This document shows positions 22,726 to 34,246 of a DNA stretch of 64,000 bases, piece after piece. Source of the stretch: Taiwanofungus camphoratus (Eukaryota > Basidiomycota > Agaricomycetes > Polyporales > Taiwanofungaceae); the NCBI GenBank assembly GCA_003999685.1, contig CP021221.1, forward strand, positions 1,984,001-2,048,000, in the 5' to 3' direction. Within the stretch, counting starts at the first letter, position 1. Each line of letters starts with the position of its first letter. Below the pieces are notes generated by a model. That model ran no database searches. It worked only from the letters and a program-made list of their open reading frames with translations, and had not been told where the DNA came from. The position numbers were made by a program, and so were the translations under genes.

Positions 22726-22960
22726 CTCTGTAAAAAAGGATAGTCAACCTAGTCACAAACCTAGTCCCCAAATTGCGCCAATGGACTAAGTAGTCATTTT
22801 TCTTGAATGCCGCTGTCCAAATTTGGAGAAAATAGTCACGCATCAGTCAAGGTATAGTCGATTCAAGCGACTAATGTGTGACTATGCTCCCTGATTTAGT
22901 CATCATAATAGTCACCTGGCGCAATTTGGGGACTACGGCTGACTATCCTTTTTTACAGAG
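22726..22960. mobile_element. MITE-like element, 235 bp, with TIRs and 7-bp target duplication
   Basis: It begins CTCTGTAAAAAAGGATAGTC and ends with the inverse GACTATCCTTTTTTACAGAG, a perfect 20-bp terminal repeat that continues imperfectly (CCCCAAATTGCGCCA on both sides) to about 45 bp. GGTTATG flanks it on both sides. The interior has no frame and is studded with TAGTC/GACTA words, about nine in either direction, which look like subterminal transposase-binding repeats. It is a non-autonomous DNA transposon of unassigned superfamily; 7-bp duplications do not settle between P/hAT-like and other groups. It ends 118 bp before the next gene's ATG and may affect its promoter. Confidence 0.85.
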
Positions 22961-23078
22961 GGTTATGCTGTACCTGCTATTTTCTTCACGTTGGTATACA
23001 AACTTCTACTCGAGCTCAGTCCATTACATAAACATCGGCGTCCACTGGCATCTGCCATTTTGCGGCAGTAAATCAAGA

Positions 23079-24283
23079 ATGACGACATTGTTTCCATCTC
23101 CGTGTCCTTGCCTCCCTGCTTTTCGCACTTTATTAATATCGGGCCCATACCACCCGTCTGCGCCAGTCCATTTGACGCTATCTCACAATGCGCAGAGTCC
23201 GTCTGCCAAGGCCATCTTGTTCTCCCCTTCACGGCAAACTTTTGCTACTGCCTTGAAGGGTTTCAATGATCAATGGATCAACGAGCATGGGGCTGACGGG
23301 TCCACTTACCGTTCTTCATCAAGAGTCAACATCTTGTTGGTGGTTTTCTTCGTCTCTTATCGTTGGGCGAACCATCAGTACCTTGTCTAGTTATCCACCG
23401 ACGTCAGCACATCTCAACTTGCTGTTGCACATGCTCCATGAGTACAACAATTCATTCTGCCATTCGACGACAACAATCGACGTTGTACCTTCTCTCATGG
23501 TTCTCCACGAGATCTCTGCTTTCTTTTCTGGTGCCTCTTCTGACTCCACGTGCGTAATGGATGTCCATTTACACCGGACACTGCAGCGAGACATTTCATA
23601 CAGCGTTTCCTCGTACCTGACCCTGATCTCAAATGCTTTTACGGCTTTGAAGTATTTGGCTTCACAATCGTCAGTATTTCTCTTCTTCCTACCTGTGAGG
23701 GCACAGGCGCAGTGGCTTAGCTGAGATACGCCAAACACTAGTAGTAGTGGCTACTTGATTTGAACACAGTGCTGCTGGCGTTTTATGCATCTTTTGTTTT
23801 GTGTAGATATTTTTGTTGTGTTCATGTGCACAGATTTTACGCTCCGGTTTCTCATTCATATTTTCCAGGTCTTCTGATGTGGCATTGGTGGTCTTCGATT
23901 CCGGTCTGGATCAGCTGAAGTTGCCAATCATTCGTCCGCTAGCTTCTGCAGATCAGACCTGCAAAAGTACGACCAGTCAAGCAAGGCTTGAATCAGTTGC
24001 AGTCTTCGCACGACGATTTTTTGATTGGAACGCTATAGCAGAAGGCAAGCGATTATTGTCAGACTAACATTGCACGGACTTCATTCACCGCCCATCATCA
24101 GTGAATTCTGATGCATCACCGATGCAGTCTGACGCGGATGTGTCTGAGACTCGAGTTGAACGGGCTATGAGCATGATTTTGCGGCAGAATCTAATGCCAG
24201 GTAGTGATATAACATGGAAGTGGACTGAGCACAGGTACTTGGTCGGTTTACAAAACGGTGAGATTGTCTATCGTTGGCATTAG
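23079..24283 (+). CDS. Unrecognised conserved-looking protein, 279 aa, 5 exons
   Basis: Exons 23,079-23,335, 23,391-23,549, 23,604-23,669, 23,869-24,044 and 24,102-24,283 (840 nt, phases consistent). The start is the first ATG giving MTTLFPSPCPCLPAFRTLL. The protein is globular with no membrane segment. It has a Walker-like strand pattern without a P-loop: LLISGPYHPSAPVHL early, FSPSRQTFATALKGFND, LVVLH-type core (PSLMVLHEISAFF), then ALVVFDSGLDQLKLPII. That alternation of hydrophobic strands and helices resembles degenerate RecA/Rad51-paralogue folds such as Shu-complex subunits, but this is only a suggestion. Intron 3 is long (199 nt) and could hide a missed exon. The last intron is GC-AG (GCAAGC). 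The MITE sits just upstream. I do not recognise the family. Confidence 0.65.
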
Positions 24284-24530
24284 TAAAGTGTCTTTTGTAT
24301 TGTATAGATCGGTTCATTTTTTTGCTGTATATAAGACATAGTGGCTCGGTCTGGCATTGACTCGTACGAAACTTGGAAGCTCCAACTTCAAGACTTGTGG
24401 TATCTGTCATGTGACTGTGTTCACGATCGTAATTTGAGCGGAATGCCTTCCATCAGGTTACTCTTGACCATCGTGGATGTGCCAGTTTCAAGTTCCTCAG
24501 ACTGATTAGCTTTTCTCATCTTCGACCGTC

Positions 24531-25906
24531 ATGGAGTTCTTCAATGACGCGGGTGAAGACCCTCTGAAACCATCTTTATTCGAACTTGTTGCACAGGAGC
24601 AATTGCGAGATCTACTTCAGCCTGCTCTTAAGTACATATTATCTGTGAGTTGCTTTAGCTAAGCCTCATCGACCGTTCCTTGTGGACTCGGAGACATGCC
24701 TTTAGGTGTTTGCACAACGATATCCTCGTTACCTGTTACGTATAGTCAATCGGCATGAAGAGCTCTATGCTACCCTCATGTTTTTCATTGAGCGACACTA
24801 CCTTCGGACGCAAGGTAAAGCTGTGAAATTATTAACTTGCCATATTTAATCGATTCAGGTGCCTCATTCTCGGAAAACTTTTATGGCCTTAAAAGGCGGA
24901 GAAGACCTCTGTTTGAGACTGAGCGAGCCAGTGCGGCCGTCCCTGGAATATTTCAAGAAGAGAAAGTGCGAGACCAAGAAATATGGAGATCTTTGCTCTT
25001 CCTGGCATGTAGCTTTCATAGCGGCGGCGATTAGATTTCTGATGACCGTACAAATACTGCAGGTCGGACTTCCATATCTGCGCACCAAAGCTCAAGAATA
25101 CTATGAAGATTTGGGTGGAGGTATTCAATCAGAGATCATCGAGGAGAGTCAAGCAAGTCGCCAGGCACGGGTATTGGCTGATGAGGTACACGATAACCGC
25201 CTCGGTTCCTTAATTCTCTGACCGCACGTTCCAGACTGCAAGTGGTCGCCTTCGAAAAGTGTACAAGGCTCTATATCCTTGGCTGAACGTGTCATTGGAA
25301 TTGTGGCTCTTGATATGCAATGTAGCGTACCTGTTCGATCGGACACCGTTCTACCGACCGTGGCTTTCGTGGGTGGGCGTAGACATTCGTCGGGTTGGGA
25401 TCGATGATTTGGTAGGGTTCATTTAAGATGTGCCGGTTCATCTTCTTACTCATCTACAGCGAGATGCTCAGCTGTCGTCGAAGCTACAGGACATGGCCTC
25501 ACATCCAAGAGGATTGTTAGCAGCCTTGCGACGCGTACTGTCGAGATCGCCACGCCTTGTAGTAGAATCCTTCAATGTCATCCTTCCGACTATCATCTTT
25601 TTCATCAAGTTCCTGGAGTGGTGGTATTCACCTTCGTCTCCGGCGCGGGCTCTGTCGACATCTCCACTTGGACCCACAGTCCCGCCGCCACGGCTTTCTC
25701 CGCCTCATCCCCAGGGAATACGATTTGATGGCACGAGCTACGGTGCATGTCCACTCTGTCGTTGTTCCCTTTCGAACGCTACAGCGCTGCCCTCGGGGTA
25801 TGTTTTCTGTTATCGTTGCGCATATGATTACGTGCAGAAACATGGGAAATGTCCTGTAACGTTGCTACCGACTCGACCATGGCAACTTAGGAAAATCCTC
25901 ATCTAA
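24531..25906 (+). CDS. PEX12: Peroxin PEX12, RING-type peroxisome assembly protein, 371 aa
   Basis: Six exons: 24,531-24,644, 24,706-24,814, 24,859-25,004, 25,063-25,185, 25,235-25,411 and 25,460-25,906. PEX12 is a peroxisomal membrane protein that, with PEX2 and PEX10, forms the ubiquitin-ligase channel that retrieves the PEX5 import receptor. The N-terminal Pex2/Pex12 domain shows the family blocks [32 protein letters not shown] and LGGGIQSEI. Hydrophobic segments around [19 protein letters not shown] and [20 protein letters not shown] are membrane-spanning. The C-terminus has the reduced RING ([23 protein letters not shown]) with fewer zinc ligands than a full RING, as expected for PEX12. 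Intron 3 uses GC-AG (GCATGT). Length matches fungal PEX12. Confidence 0.93.
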
Positions 25907-26606
25907 TGTACTATGCATTCACCTGCTACTTGATGAAACAATCAACTAGCCATTTCTTGTGTTCAAAACAAAACATTGAGCAAGCGTGATGAACAGCAGC
26001 CACGCTGCTGCTCAGAAAGGGAATCACGCTAGATGATTCCGATGCGCTCACGCTTAACGGCTGTTGACCTGCCGAAGAAGCCGAGCATTGGCCATACTGT
26101 GACGTATTGTGACCAAATTTTGCAATACACTTCCAAAGTGCACTGTTGTCTCGGTACTGTTCCGACACGTTCTCCTTGTCGTTTTGTACAAATGCTAGTA
26201 GACAGTCCTGTAGCTAAGACCTTTTTCTATCCATTGCTGAAATTCCGAGGTTATAAGATAATGTTGTTGCGGAGTTGTTCACAATTACAGAAAATTGTAC
26301 AAAGCTGGTGAATGCATAGTAGCGGATCTTTTTACAATGGCGAATCTCACACATCTCACACACGTTCGTGATATCAGATCGCGTAGATAATCGAGACGAC
26401 TGGTAGATTGTGTTGGCACGTGGGCAGTAGAAACACTGAACGTCTGCCCGGAATAACGGCTCTCTTAGCTTTACATACTTGTCTTGAGTCAATGAGGGCA
26501 TTGCAACTTCTGTCGTTCTACGCTTTGTCTTCGCTGCTCGACTGTATATATCTAGGGCTTAATATTGCAACAGTTTAACAGCCGCAGAGTCTGAACACCT
26601 GTGATC
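25907..26606. other. Intergenic region between PEX12 and PHO81-like gene
   Basis: About 700 bp separating two plus-strand genes. No coding region, RNA gene or repeat is visible. It should hold the PEX12 terminator and the promoter of the next gene; I see no canonical TATA box I would trust. Confidence 0.5.
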
Positions 26607-29600
26607 ATGAAGGTACTGTGAACCTTGGTCCTATCTTGACACTAGTCCTTGTGCTTAGCGTCGGTCATATCCTCAGTTTGGCAAGCAGATACAGGCTGAA
26701 CAAGTTCCAGGATGGTCTCCATATTATTTGGACTACAAATTTTTGAAGAAGATCATTTCATCTCTCGCCGCGAACCGTCCTGCCTCTGAAGCAGCCGTAT
26801 TTGCCCAAAGCGTTCGACCTGGGGATATCTTCAGACGTCCGATTGTCCAGGAAGTGGATCGTACGACTAATATTACGACAGAGGTATCCGAAGAGCCCCC
26901 TATTTCGGCCGCTCTGGGTCAAGACGATGACAGGGGCCCAAGTTTTCAAGCTCACAAAGCGGCATTCTTCTTCAAGCTTGAGCGAGAGTTGGAGAAGGTA
27001 ATTTTACCTATACCTTTGACCCGAGAAATTTGGGATTTATGTGGCCAAAGATCAATGCATTTTATTTGGAAAAGGAAGCCGAACTGAAACTACGACTAGA
27101 GACATTACTTTCGAAACGGAGAGCCGCAGCTATGCGAGTTCTACCGGATTCTATTGATGACGCGACGAAGAACCATGTTGAGTGGAGTGCTGTAGAAGAA
27201 GGATTCCGACTCCTCGAGAGAGATCTTGGGAAGCTGCAGGTACACGGAGCGGTTCATTGCCTGACGTTCGATGTACCTAACTGTCCTTCAGCAATTCGTC
27301 GAGATCAATGCAACGGGCTTCAGGAAGATCTTGAAAAAATGGGATAAACGCTCAAAGTCGACAACAAAAGAGCTGTATCTCTCCCGACAAGTTGAGGTTC
27401 AGCCTGTTTTCAATAGACAAGTGCGTATCCCTCGCTCCGATAACACCTTCCCGCGGTTTAAGCCGCTGCGTTGACGAAAAGAAACTGATTCTTCTATTTG
27501 AACTAGCTCATTTCTGAATTGTCTGATACAGTGGCAGCCTGCCTTCTGGACCTGACCGACCTGTCCGTGGGCTTGAAGTACGAAGGACGAATTGCAGATG
27601 AAACCGTTCTCAGTCGTCAATTAGGTATCGACAGAAATGTACAGATGGGACCATTCTATGACCTGGAGAGTAACCTACGAAAGGCTATCATAGACGCAGA
27701 TAGGACTGCATTGCGAAACCTCGTTCGATATTCGGACTCACTGTCTCAAGCACGCGAAGCAAGGATGCACGTCACTCGTATTTTGTGGAAGGCGGTCATT
27801 GACGCTCCTCCAGACTTGGCGGATCTTATTCTGGTTTCCACAACTGGGCCGTTTGACTTTTTGTTCGTCGACGATATCAATGGACGGACTTGCTTACACG
27901 AGGCAGCCATAGTAGGCGTGCTTCGGTTGGTGAACCTTTGCTTACAGAACGGAGTACAACGGGACAAGGTTGACGTTTACGGGCGCTCTGCACTGCACTA
28001 TGCTGCCATGCACGGACATGACCTCGTGTGCAAAAGACTCATTGAGGTGGGCTTACCTCCGGATGTGGCTGATGTGGACAATTGCACACCTCTTATTTAT
28101 GCTACCTTGCGAGGCTCAGTGGACTGTGTGCGAGTCCTGCTTGAAGAGGGAAAAGTCTCGGTTCAAACCACGACATTGACAAGCGATCTGATGCCTTTGT
28201 CCTTGGCAGCTCAGGCGGGGCATATTGATGTTGTGATGCTCTTATTACATCATGGTGCACCTAGCATTCCTAACACAAATGGCGAATATCCTATCCACCT
28301 TGCCGCCCAGGAAGGCCATGCTGACATCTGTCGGATTCTCGCCCATTCCGAGGGTTGGGATGTTCCAGACAAGTACAATGAGTGGACACCTCTGTTCCAT
28401 GCAGCGCGTTTTGGGCATGAAGCTTGCCTCAATGTCCTCCTTGATGTTGGAAGCCGTATAGATCGACTGGATGAAGTCGGAAATTCAGCGATATATTACG
28501 CCGCGTGGTACGGTCACCGATCCTGCGTCGCCCTCCTACTGGAGGCTGCCGCAAAATACTTTCCGATACACCCTCTACCCATGCAGAAATCACCTCTTTC
28601 CGACACTCAAAGATCTACAAGCACTGAATTTGAAATTGACGTGATTCCTTCGTTATATCTCCCTCCTCCGATGATGCCATACCGGGTGTATGGCCATAAT
28701 TATTTGGATAAAACTTCCTTGGTTCAAGTCTCCATTGGACATCTGTCATCACGTTCTGAAGCTTCCACTATGGATTGCGATCCAGCTGTTCGTTTACGAT
28801 ATCCACTAGCTGATTCCCAATGTAACGACAAATATCTCCACTCATCGCCTCTATTGAAGCTAGTAATGACTGCCACGCCCGTTATGACGTCTGCGCCATA
28901 CAGTATTCCTTTACCGATTAGGGATCAAAAGATCGTTTTCACCTTCCAAGTACCATCGGTGAACGCTCTTGCCCTCGAGTTCTCGCTATATCCCAATTTC
29001 GGCACGAAGACCATAGGTCGCGCAACGGCGCTACCTGCGCTTTTCCATGGCATACAGAATAGTCAACCCTTTATTCTACCGATCTTGGATCCCCGGCTGC
29101 ATGTTATTGGAGAGGTGAATACTACCTCCTCCTGACGTTCGAAGTCTGACGTTTGTACCTAGGTACTATTCGAAGTGAATATTATCACACCGTTCAGTGG
29201 TGTCACGCTCGAGATCGGAGGCGCTGTTGAGACATATTGGAAATCACTAGCTACGCCAGTTCCATCACTCATCTCTAAGTTAACGCCACAACGACCGTCA
29301 CAGCCAAACAAACCTATTGGATCTACTCATACGTCACCCTCCAACCCATCAATTACGGCGCCTGGGGGTCATTCGTTAACCCATTCTTCGGTCACTGGGA
29401 GCTATGTATATGTGACTGTACAAGTTACTCGCGATTTGCATGTTATTGCATTCAATGAATGGCTACTGCCGGAGCATGGCTATGATTTAGGCGTTGCAGA
29501 TGTCACTTTGGCACAGTTCCAAGCTCTAGCATTGCGCCTGGGCAGAAGCTTCCCATCCATGAATAGTATCTCACTCACACCTGCCGAATGGCATAAGCTC

Positions 29601-30385
29601 ATATCTAGGTCCATGGTACCTTTGGTAGAACTGTTAAAGGTCGGTTTACACTTTCTCTCATTCTTAAGATTTGTGCTGCTAGCTCATTTGTCGCAACCTG
29701 AAGATTGTCCCTTCTTCAATTGGTATTTGCCTCGAGTTAGCATATCCCCCTTTGAGTATCAGACAGCACCTTTCAATCCGGCATCAGGTCGACCTGAATG
29801 ACGCGACAAACTCTCTCCTGCGAGTTGTCTATAATACGATGACAATCTCAGAAGGTCAAACTGGACGTCGCGCAGTTGTTTTTACGTCGTTTGCACCTGA
29901 CGTGTGTGCCGCTCTCAATTGGAAACAACCGAATTGTAAATTGCTATAACTGCATTTATCCTGTTCAGTCGACTCACGCTACTGTAGATCCTGTCTTTCT
30001 CGCGTCACAATGTGGCGAGCCTAGTCATTCACTTCCCAGCCGTACGGCGCTTTGTATGGCCGATGTGTGTGACTATCGGTTTTCAAGCCTCAATTCTGCA
30101 ATTGACTTTTCCAAGTCCAACAACCTGCTGGGTGTCATCTTGGATGCAAGCCTACTAGTGCGTCTCATGGTTTTGAGCAAAACACGGATTCTGATTCAGT
30201 ATCATTAGGCTCGGGTCCCATCCCTGATCCAAGGTGTGAAGGACCTTGGCTTGTTGGTCGGTACCTTTGGGGCAAAAGAGGATATGAGCAAACTTCATGC
30301 TTCTTCTGATACGGACGCCAATGGTATAGATGCAGCCCTGCAAGACGGGGTTCTAACTTACTTTGATTATTACAAGCGCAGCTAG
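26607..30385 (+). CDS. PHO81: PHO81/NUC-2-like phosphate regulator (SPX-ankyrin-GDPD), 1,102 aa
   Basis: Nine exons: 26,607-26,612, 26,677-26,997, 27,051-27,239, 27,292-27,420, 27,507-29,114, 29,163-29,639, 29,704-29,935, 29,988-30,157 and 30,209-30,385. PHO81 inhibits the Pho80-Pho85 cyclin-CDK when phosphate is scarce, and its SPX domain senses inositol pyrophosphates. An SPX domain fills residues 1 to about 210 (MKFGKQIQAEQVPGWSPYY, HKAAFFFKLERELEKI, FVEINATGFRKILKKWDK). Six or so ankyrin repeats follow at about 330-540 (GRTCLHEAAIVGVLRLVNLC, GRSALHYAAMHGHDLVCKRL). The C-terminal part carries the degenerate glycerophosphodiesterase-like region (VDLNDATNSLLRVVYN, VVFTSFAPDVCAALNWKQPN, PVFLASQCG). 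The first exon encodes only Met-Lys. Boundaries are supported by continuous phase and conserved junction motifs. Confidence 0.93.
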
Positions 30386-31093
30386 CAGATGATATTTCGC
30401 TCTAAGACCAATACATAATGTCGACCCCAAACTTGCATCCTCCTCGTTGTCAATCTAGTAAAGTCTAATGCCAATCAATACCACACACTCTTTCATGCGC
30501 ATTACACTAGTAGAGAATGCTCACACTAGCCTGAGCTTACCAGTACTTGGATGGGTCTGCGAAGGTAGATATCTCCCACTAACAACGTCACCGACATGAC
30601 CTGTCATTACCACGGGTGTCTGCGCAATCGGAGCAGCGGCGCAGCAGCCGTCGATGGTTAAGGGAGTGAACACGCCCTTCTGTACGGTATTGTACCTAGC
30701 AGATATATGACATACATATATTGCTATTGAATAGAAAGCTAGAGAGTACTCATAGGTGGAATTTAAGATGGAAAGGCCGCTTGTGGTCCCGAAAAGGCAA
30801 GTGCCCGACGTCGCGCTCCACGTCGTTCACCAGGAAACGACATTACTAGTGTACAAGAAGGCGTGTTCACTCCCGTGACGGACGCCGGCTGTCGAGCCGC
30901 TGCTCCGGCTGTGCAGTGCTCAGGCGCCTGTAGGGCGCCAATCGAACCAATGTTGATCGTATCTGGGTTTAAGCTTCAGGACTCCTAGCTAGTATACTCC
31001 AGACTTGTATTTTTGGTAGCGCGCGTAATGATTGAAGATATGTACACAATACTGCTGATAATTATACGTAGAGTCCACAACCCTAGTGCTGCT
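30386..31093. other. Convergent intergenic region between PHO81 and ABC transporter
   Basis: About 700 bp between two converging stop codons. It holds no credible gene. Its central part is the inverted-repeat element described separately. Confidence 0.5.
30619..30916. mobile_element. Inverted-repeat (foldback/MITE-like) element, about 300 bp
   Basis: Arms of about 65 bp at 30,620-30,684 and 30,851-30,916 are imperfect reverse complements. Shared blocks include CGGAGCAGCGGC and GGGAGTGAACACGCC on the left with their inverses on the right. The 165-bp middle has no frame. No clear target duplication was found, so the outer limits are uncertain. It could be an old DNA-transposon derivative or a transcription-terminating hairpin between the converging genes; its GC-rich arms would fold strongly either way. 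Confidence 0.6.
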
Positions 31094-33694
31094 TCAGATG
31101 GATGCTTGGTAGAGCGCTGCGTATTGACCATTACGTTTGAGGAGTTCTTGGTGCGTTCCAAATTCAGATATTGTCTATGAAAGTATTCAGAGGGAAAGTA
31201 GGTAGGGAGATTCATGTACTCACGCCGTTCTCCATCATAGCAATCTTGTCTGCTCGACGTGCGGTAGATAGGCGGTGTGTGATAAAAATCACTGTTTTTG
31301 TTCGTTCACCCGTCGTTGATCGAGACACCTTTTCAATACTGTCAAATATCTGGTTCTGTGCATGTCCATCAAGGGAAGAAGTCTACGAAGCTCATTAAAG
31401 CATTGCGAACAAGAAGTAGCTCATTCACGTACGGGTTCATCGAGAAGAATTAGATCAACCTCGGGGCGGTGCGCTCTCATGAATGATCTTGATATAGCTA
31501 TTCTCTGCCACTACTTGAATTTGGTCTCAAGCGAATCGACAAGGAAATAGATAAAAACTCTTACCTCGCCTCCAGACAAACCATGATGCAGGTAAGCGGG
31601 CCCGCTGTTGTAAGCCTCCTTGACAGAAGAACCTACCGGATCATGTCCAGCTACGTCCAGCTTCGTCTTAAGACCCTTGGGCAACGAAAGGACGACGTCT
31701 CCTACTCCGGCCAACCGCATCGCCACCTCTATTGCGGCCGAATTGCGCATCTCATTCACGTAGCCAACACCGATATTTTCTTGAGCTGACGCATTAAATC
31801 TTGAGAAGTCCTGAAATACAGCGGTTATGTGCTCATGGTACTCTGCGGGGTAGTACCGTCGTATATCCACATCATTGACCAATAGTTCTCCACCGTCAAA
31901 ATCAAGGAGTCGAAGTAATACTTTGGCAAGAGTCGATTTTCCTGTATCACGAAAGGTGTCATTTGTGTTATCCTCGTGCGCTCTTCGACAAAGATGTACT
32001 TGCCCGATCCGTTGAACCCGACAATGGCCAGTATCTCGCCTGCTTCAACTGTGAAATTGAGTTTTTTCAGCATCGGCTCCTTGCTTCCTGGATATGTAAA
32101 CGAGAGATCTCTTCAGAAGTGTATGTCAGTATTCAATTCAAGTAGTATACGTTTTCCCACCTGCCTTGCTTGTATTTTCATTCCTCTTGGGAAACTTCTG
32201 TATCTCACAACCTTGTCCGTTTTCGGTTGCAAATGCGGCTCTATTTCCATGGCAGCACAGAAAGCACCCATCAGAAAGATACCTTGGTACGCCATGCGAA
32301 GTGTGTGTAATAAATTGCTAGCGGTGAAGAACAGGGATTGAATAGAACTTCGATAGAAGGTGAAGGAGCCAAGCGAAGCCGATGGAGATTGAAGAAGGAA
32401 CACAAGAGGAATCTGACAGACGAGGCTCAGTGAAGCGTGAACATGATGTACTGACTAGTGCTAACATTCTGTGCAACGGTGAACAACCCAGGAATATTGA
32501 TATCTGAGAGTAATCGTGAAGGACTGGTTGACCACATTGCCGATTGATGTTGTTCCAGGCCAAGCATGATTTTCCTTGCCCGTGCCCAGGAGTGAATAAT
32601 CCATGGCCCGAGGCCGAAAAGTATGATTTCCGGGCGATGTCCGTCACTGTGAGCTAGTAAACGCATTTTATCCTGTTTGGCAGCGGCACGGGCTTCTTGC
32701 GGACTGATGTGGTCTTCTAAATATGTCCTATCATTTCCCAGCCATGAAAGCACCAGAGGTAACACTGACGAGAGGACAGAGAAAATGAGTGCGGGGACAT
32801 GGGGTCCATTGAACGTCAAAGACGAGAGGACCAAGACATGAGAGATAAGTTCGGAAACAAGCGTCAGAGTACGCATGAAGTCGAACGTGGAAAAGAGTCC
32901 AAAGCTAGCCATGCCACTGAACGACCGCACAAAGAGGTCCGATTCATGCAGAAGATCACGTATGGTCGGGTCTGCAAGCGTCGGCATGTCCAGTCGTACC
33001 CGTACTTCGAGTTGTTTGTATTCGATCAGATATCGCGCGGAACTATGCACCATATTTTCATTGGATGAACTAGAAATAGAGGAAGGTTTAACATTAATCT
33101 CCAGCAGGCTGATTTAGAGTTGAACTTACGCGAAACAATCAATGACGCTTTCCAAACAAATTCTAACAATCTCAGCCACTATAAATTTAGTAAGCCTAGA
33201 CCAGGTAAAATTTTCGTTCGAAACCAATGATTGCAACTAACGTAGGAATCAGTCAAACAAGTTCTTCCTGGATAAAAGTCATGAAAGCATACCTCATTGA
33301 TGAGTAATGCCTGGGAATATCCTCTAAATACGGGAAAGACACCACGTATGAATTCCAGGGACACCATGAGGACGGTTCTCCACGGGTGTAAAGCCCATAG
33401 GAGATTGAGTAAGTCGAAGGCACATAACCTCGTGATTTCGCAAGCGAGTTTCAAGCTTGATCTGCTTAGGGGACGGTGAGCGCCTGGTGCAAGATACTCC
33501 CCTTTCTCATGAGTAAGAGCTCGTGAAGCTAGCCAAGTCTCATAAATCTCAGCGCCAGATCGCCGACAGCGTTTACGATTATGCCTGCCCGTGGATTTGC
33601 GAACCTCGTCGTGAAGTTGGGGCGAGGGGCTTTCGAGAGAAGGGGAGACAAAAGCCAGTAAAAGACTCCGCAGCGACTTCGCCCCTGAGCTCAT
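31094..33694 (-). CDS. ABC half-transporter (TMD-NBD), 720 aa
   Basis: Nine exons on minus: 33,293-33,694, 33,130-33,236, 32,466-33,069, 32,165-32,412, 32,004-32,110, 31,565-31,941, 31,433-31,510, 31,224-31,382 and 31,094-31,174. The N-terminal 430 residues are a degenerate type-I exporter membrane domain with hydrophobic stretches (VLVLSSLTFNGPHVPALIF, VPLVLSWLG-like). The nucleotide-binding domain is complete: Walker A GFNGSGKS, Q-loop VFQDFSRFN, signature LSGGEWQRIAISR, Walker B LILLDEP, D-loop SSLDGHAQ and H-loop IFITHR. The protein ends TISEFGTHQELLKRNGQYAA. One such unit would act as a dimer. Substrate is unknown; fungal relatives are often labelled HlyB/MsbA-like. Two introns (32,111-32,164 and 31,942-32,003) need GC-AG boundaries. 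The stretch 32,413-32,465 is read as a 53-nt intron. Confidence 0.88.
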
Positions 33695-34246
33695 GGTGTA
33701 CGAACAATAAGAAAAGTACGTGAAGCCTTTTATGCATGATCCGTATATGATCCTGTGGAGAATTCATAGGGGTTGCGTCCCACGTCAAAATTGTTTTTGT
33801 TATGTCGTGTACGTTCCGTAAGATGAGATCCTGAGCGTCTTCATTCCTCCGGAAACGACGTCAATTATGGGAACCCCGTACCGACATAACTGTAAAGAGC
33901 AAACCGTAACAATCTACAGCATGGTTCGCAATCAATATGCCAGGTCAAACTTGGTAAAAGCGGCGAGAGCCTGGGGTAAGGGAGACAATTAAAGGTAGAT
34001 TACAATAAAGAGGAAACATGCTGAGCCATGTTGGGAGCCAATGTGAACTCCCTTTCAGATGTCCTGATCTGGTGACAAAGAGGAGAGCTCGCTGCAAGTA
34101 TCGGGCGGCCATTCTGGTTTCCTTTTTTGTCATGCCACAGCAGGCCACGTGCTCCCAATTATTTTGTGTTCCAGTCCCTGCAGCAGCGGTGCGAAAAATC
34201 CTGAGCCAATGCGTGCTCCGGCCCAGTGCTCACCGACACAGCTACC
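33695..34246. promoter_or_regulatory. Divergent promoter region: ABC transporter / GTP cyclohydrolase
   Basis: 552 bp lie between the two divergent start codons. No coding sequence or repeat is seen. It should carry the promoters of both genes, though I cannot identify individual elements with confidence. Confidence 0.4.

Noticed and set aside
22878-23390. 170-aa plus frame starting inside the MITE
   Set aside because: The frame overlaps the MITE end and merges by chance with exon 1 of the 279-aa gene; the protein-like part begins at ATG 23,079.
32413-32465. Frameshift in the ABC transporter
   Set aside because: The two frames are joined cleanly by a 53-nt stretch with GTTAGC donor and GTCAG acceptor in phase 0, so an intron explains the change without a mutation.
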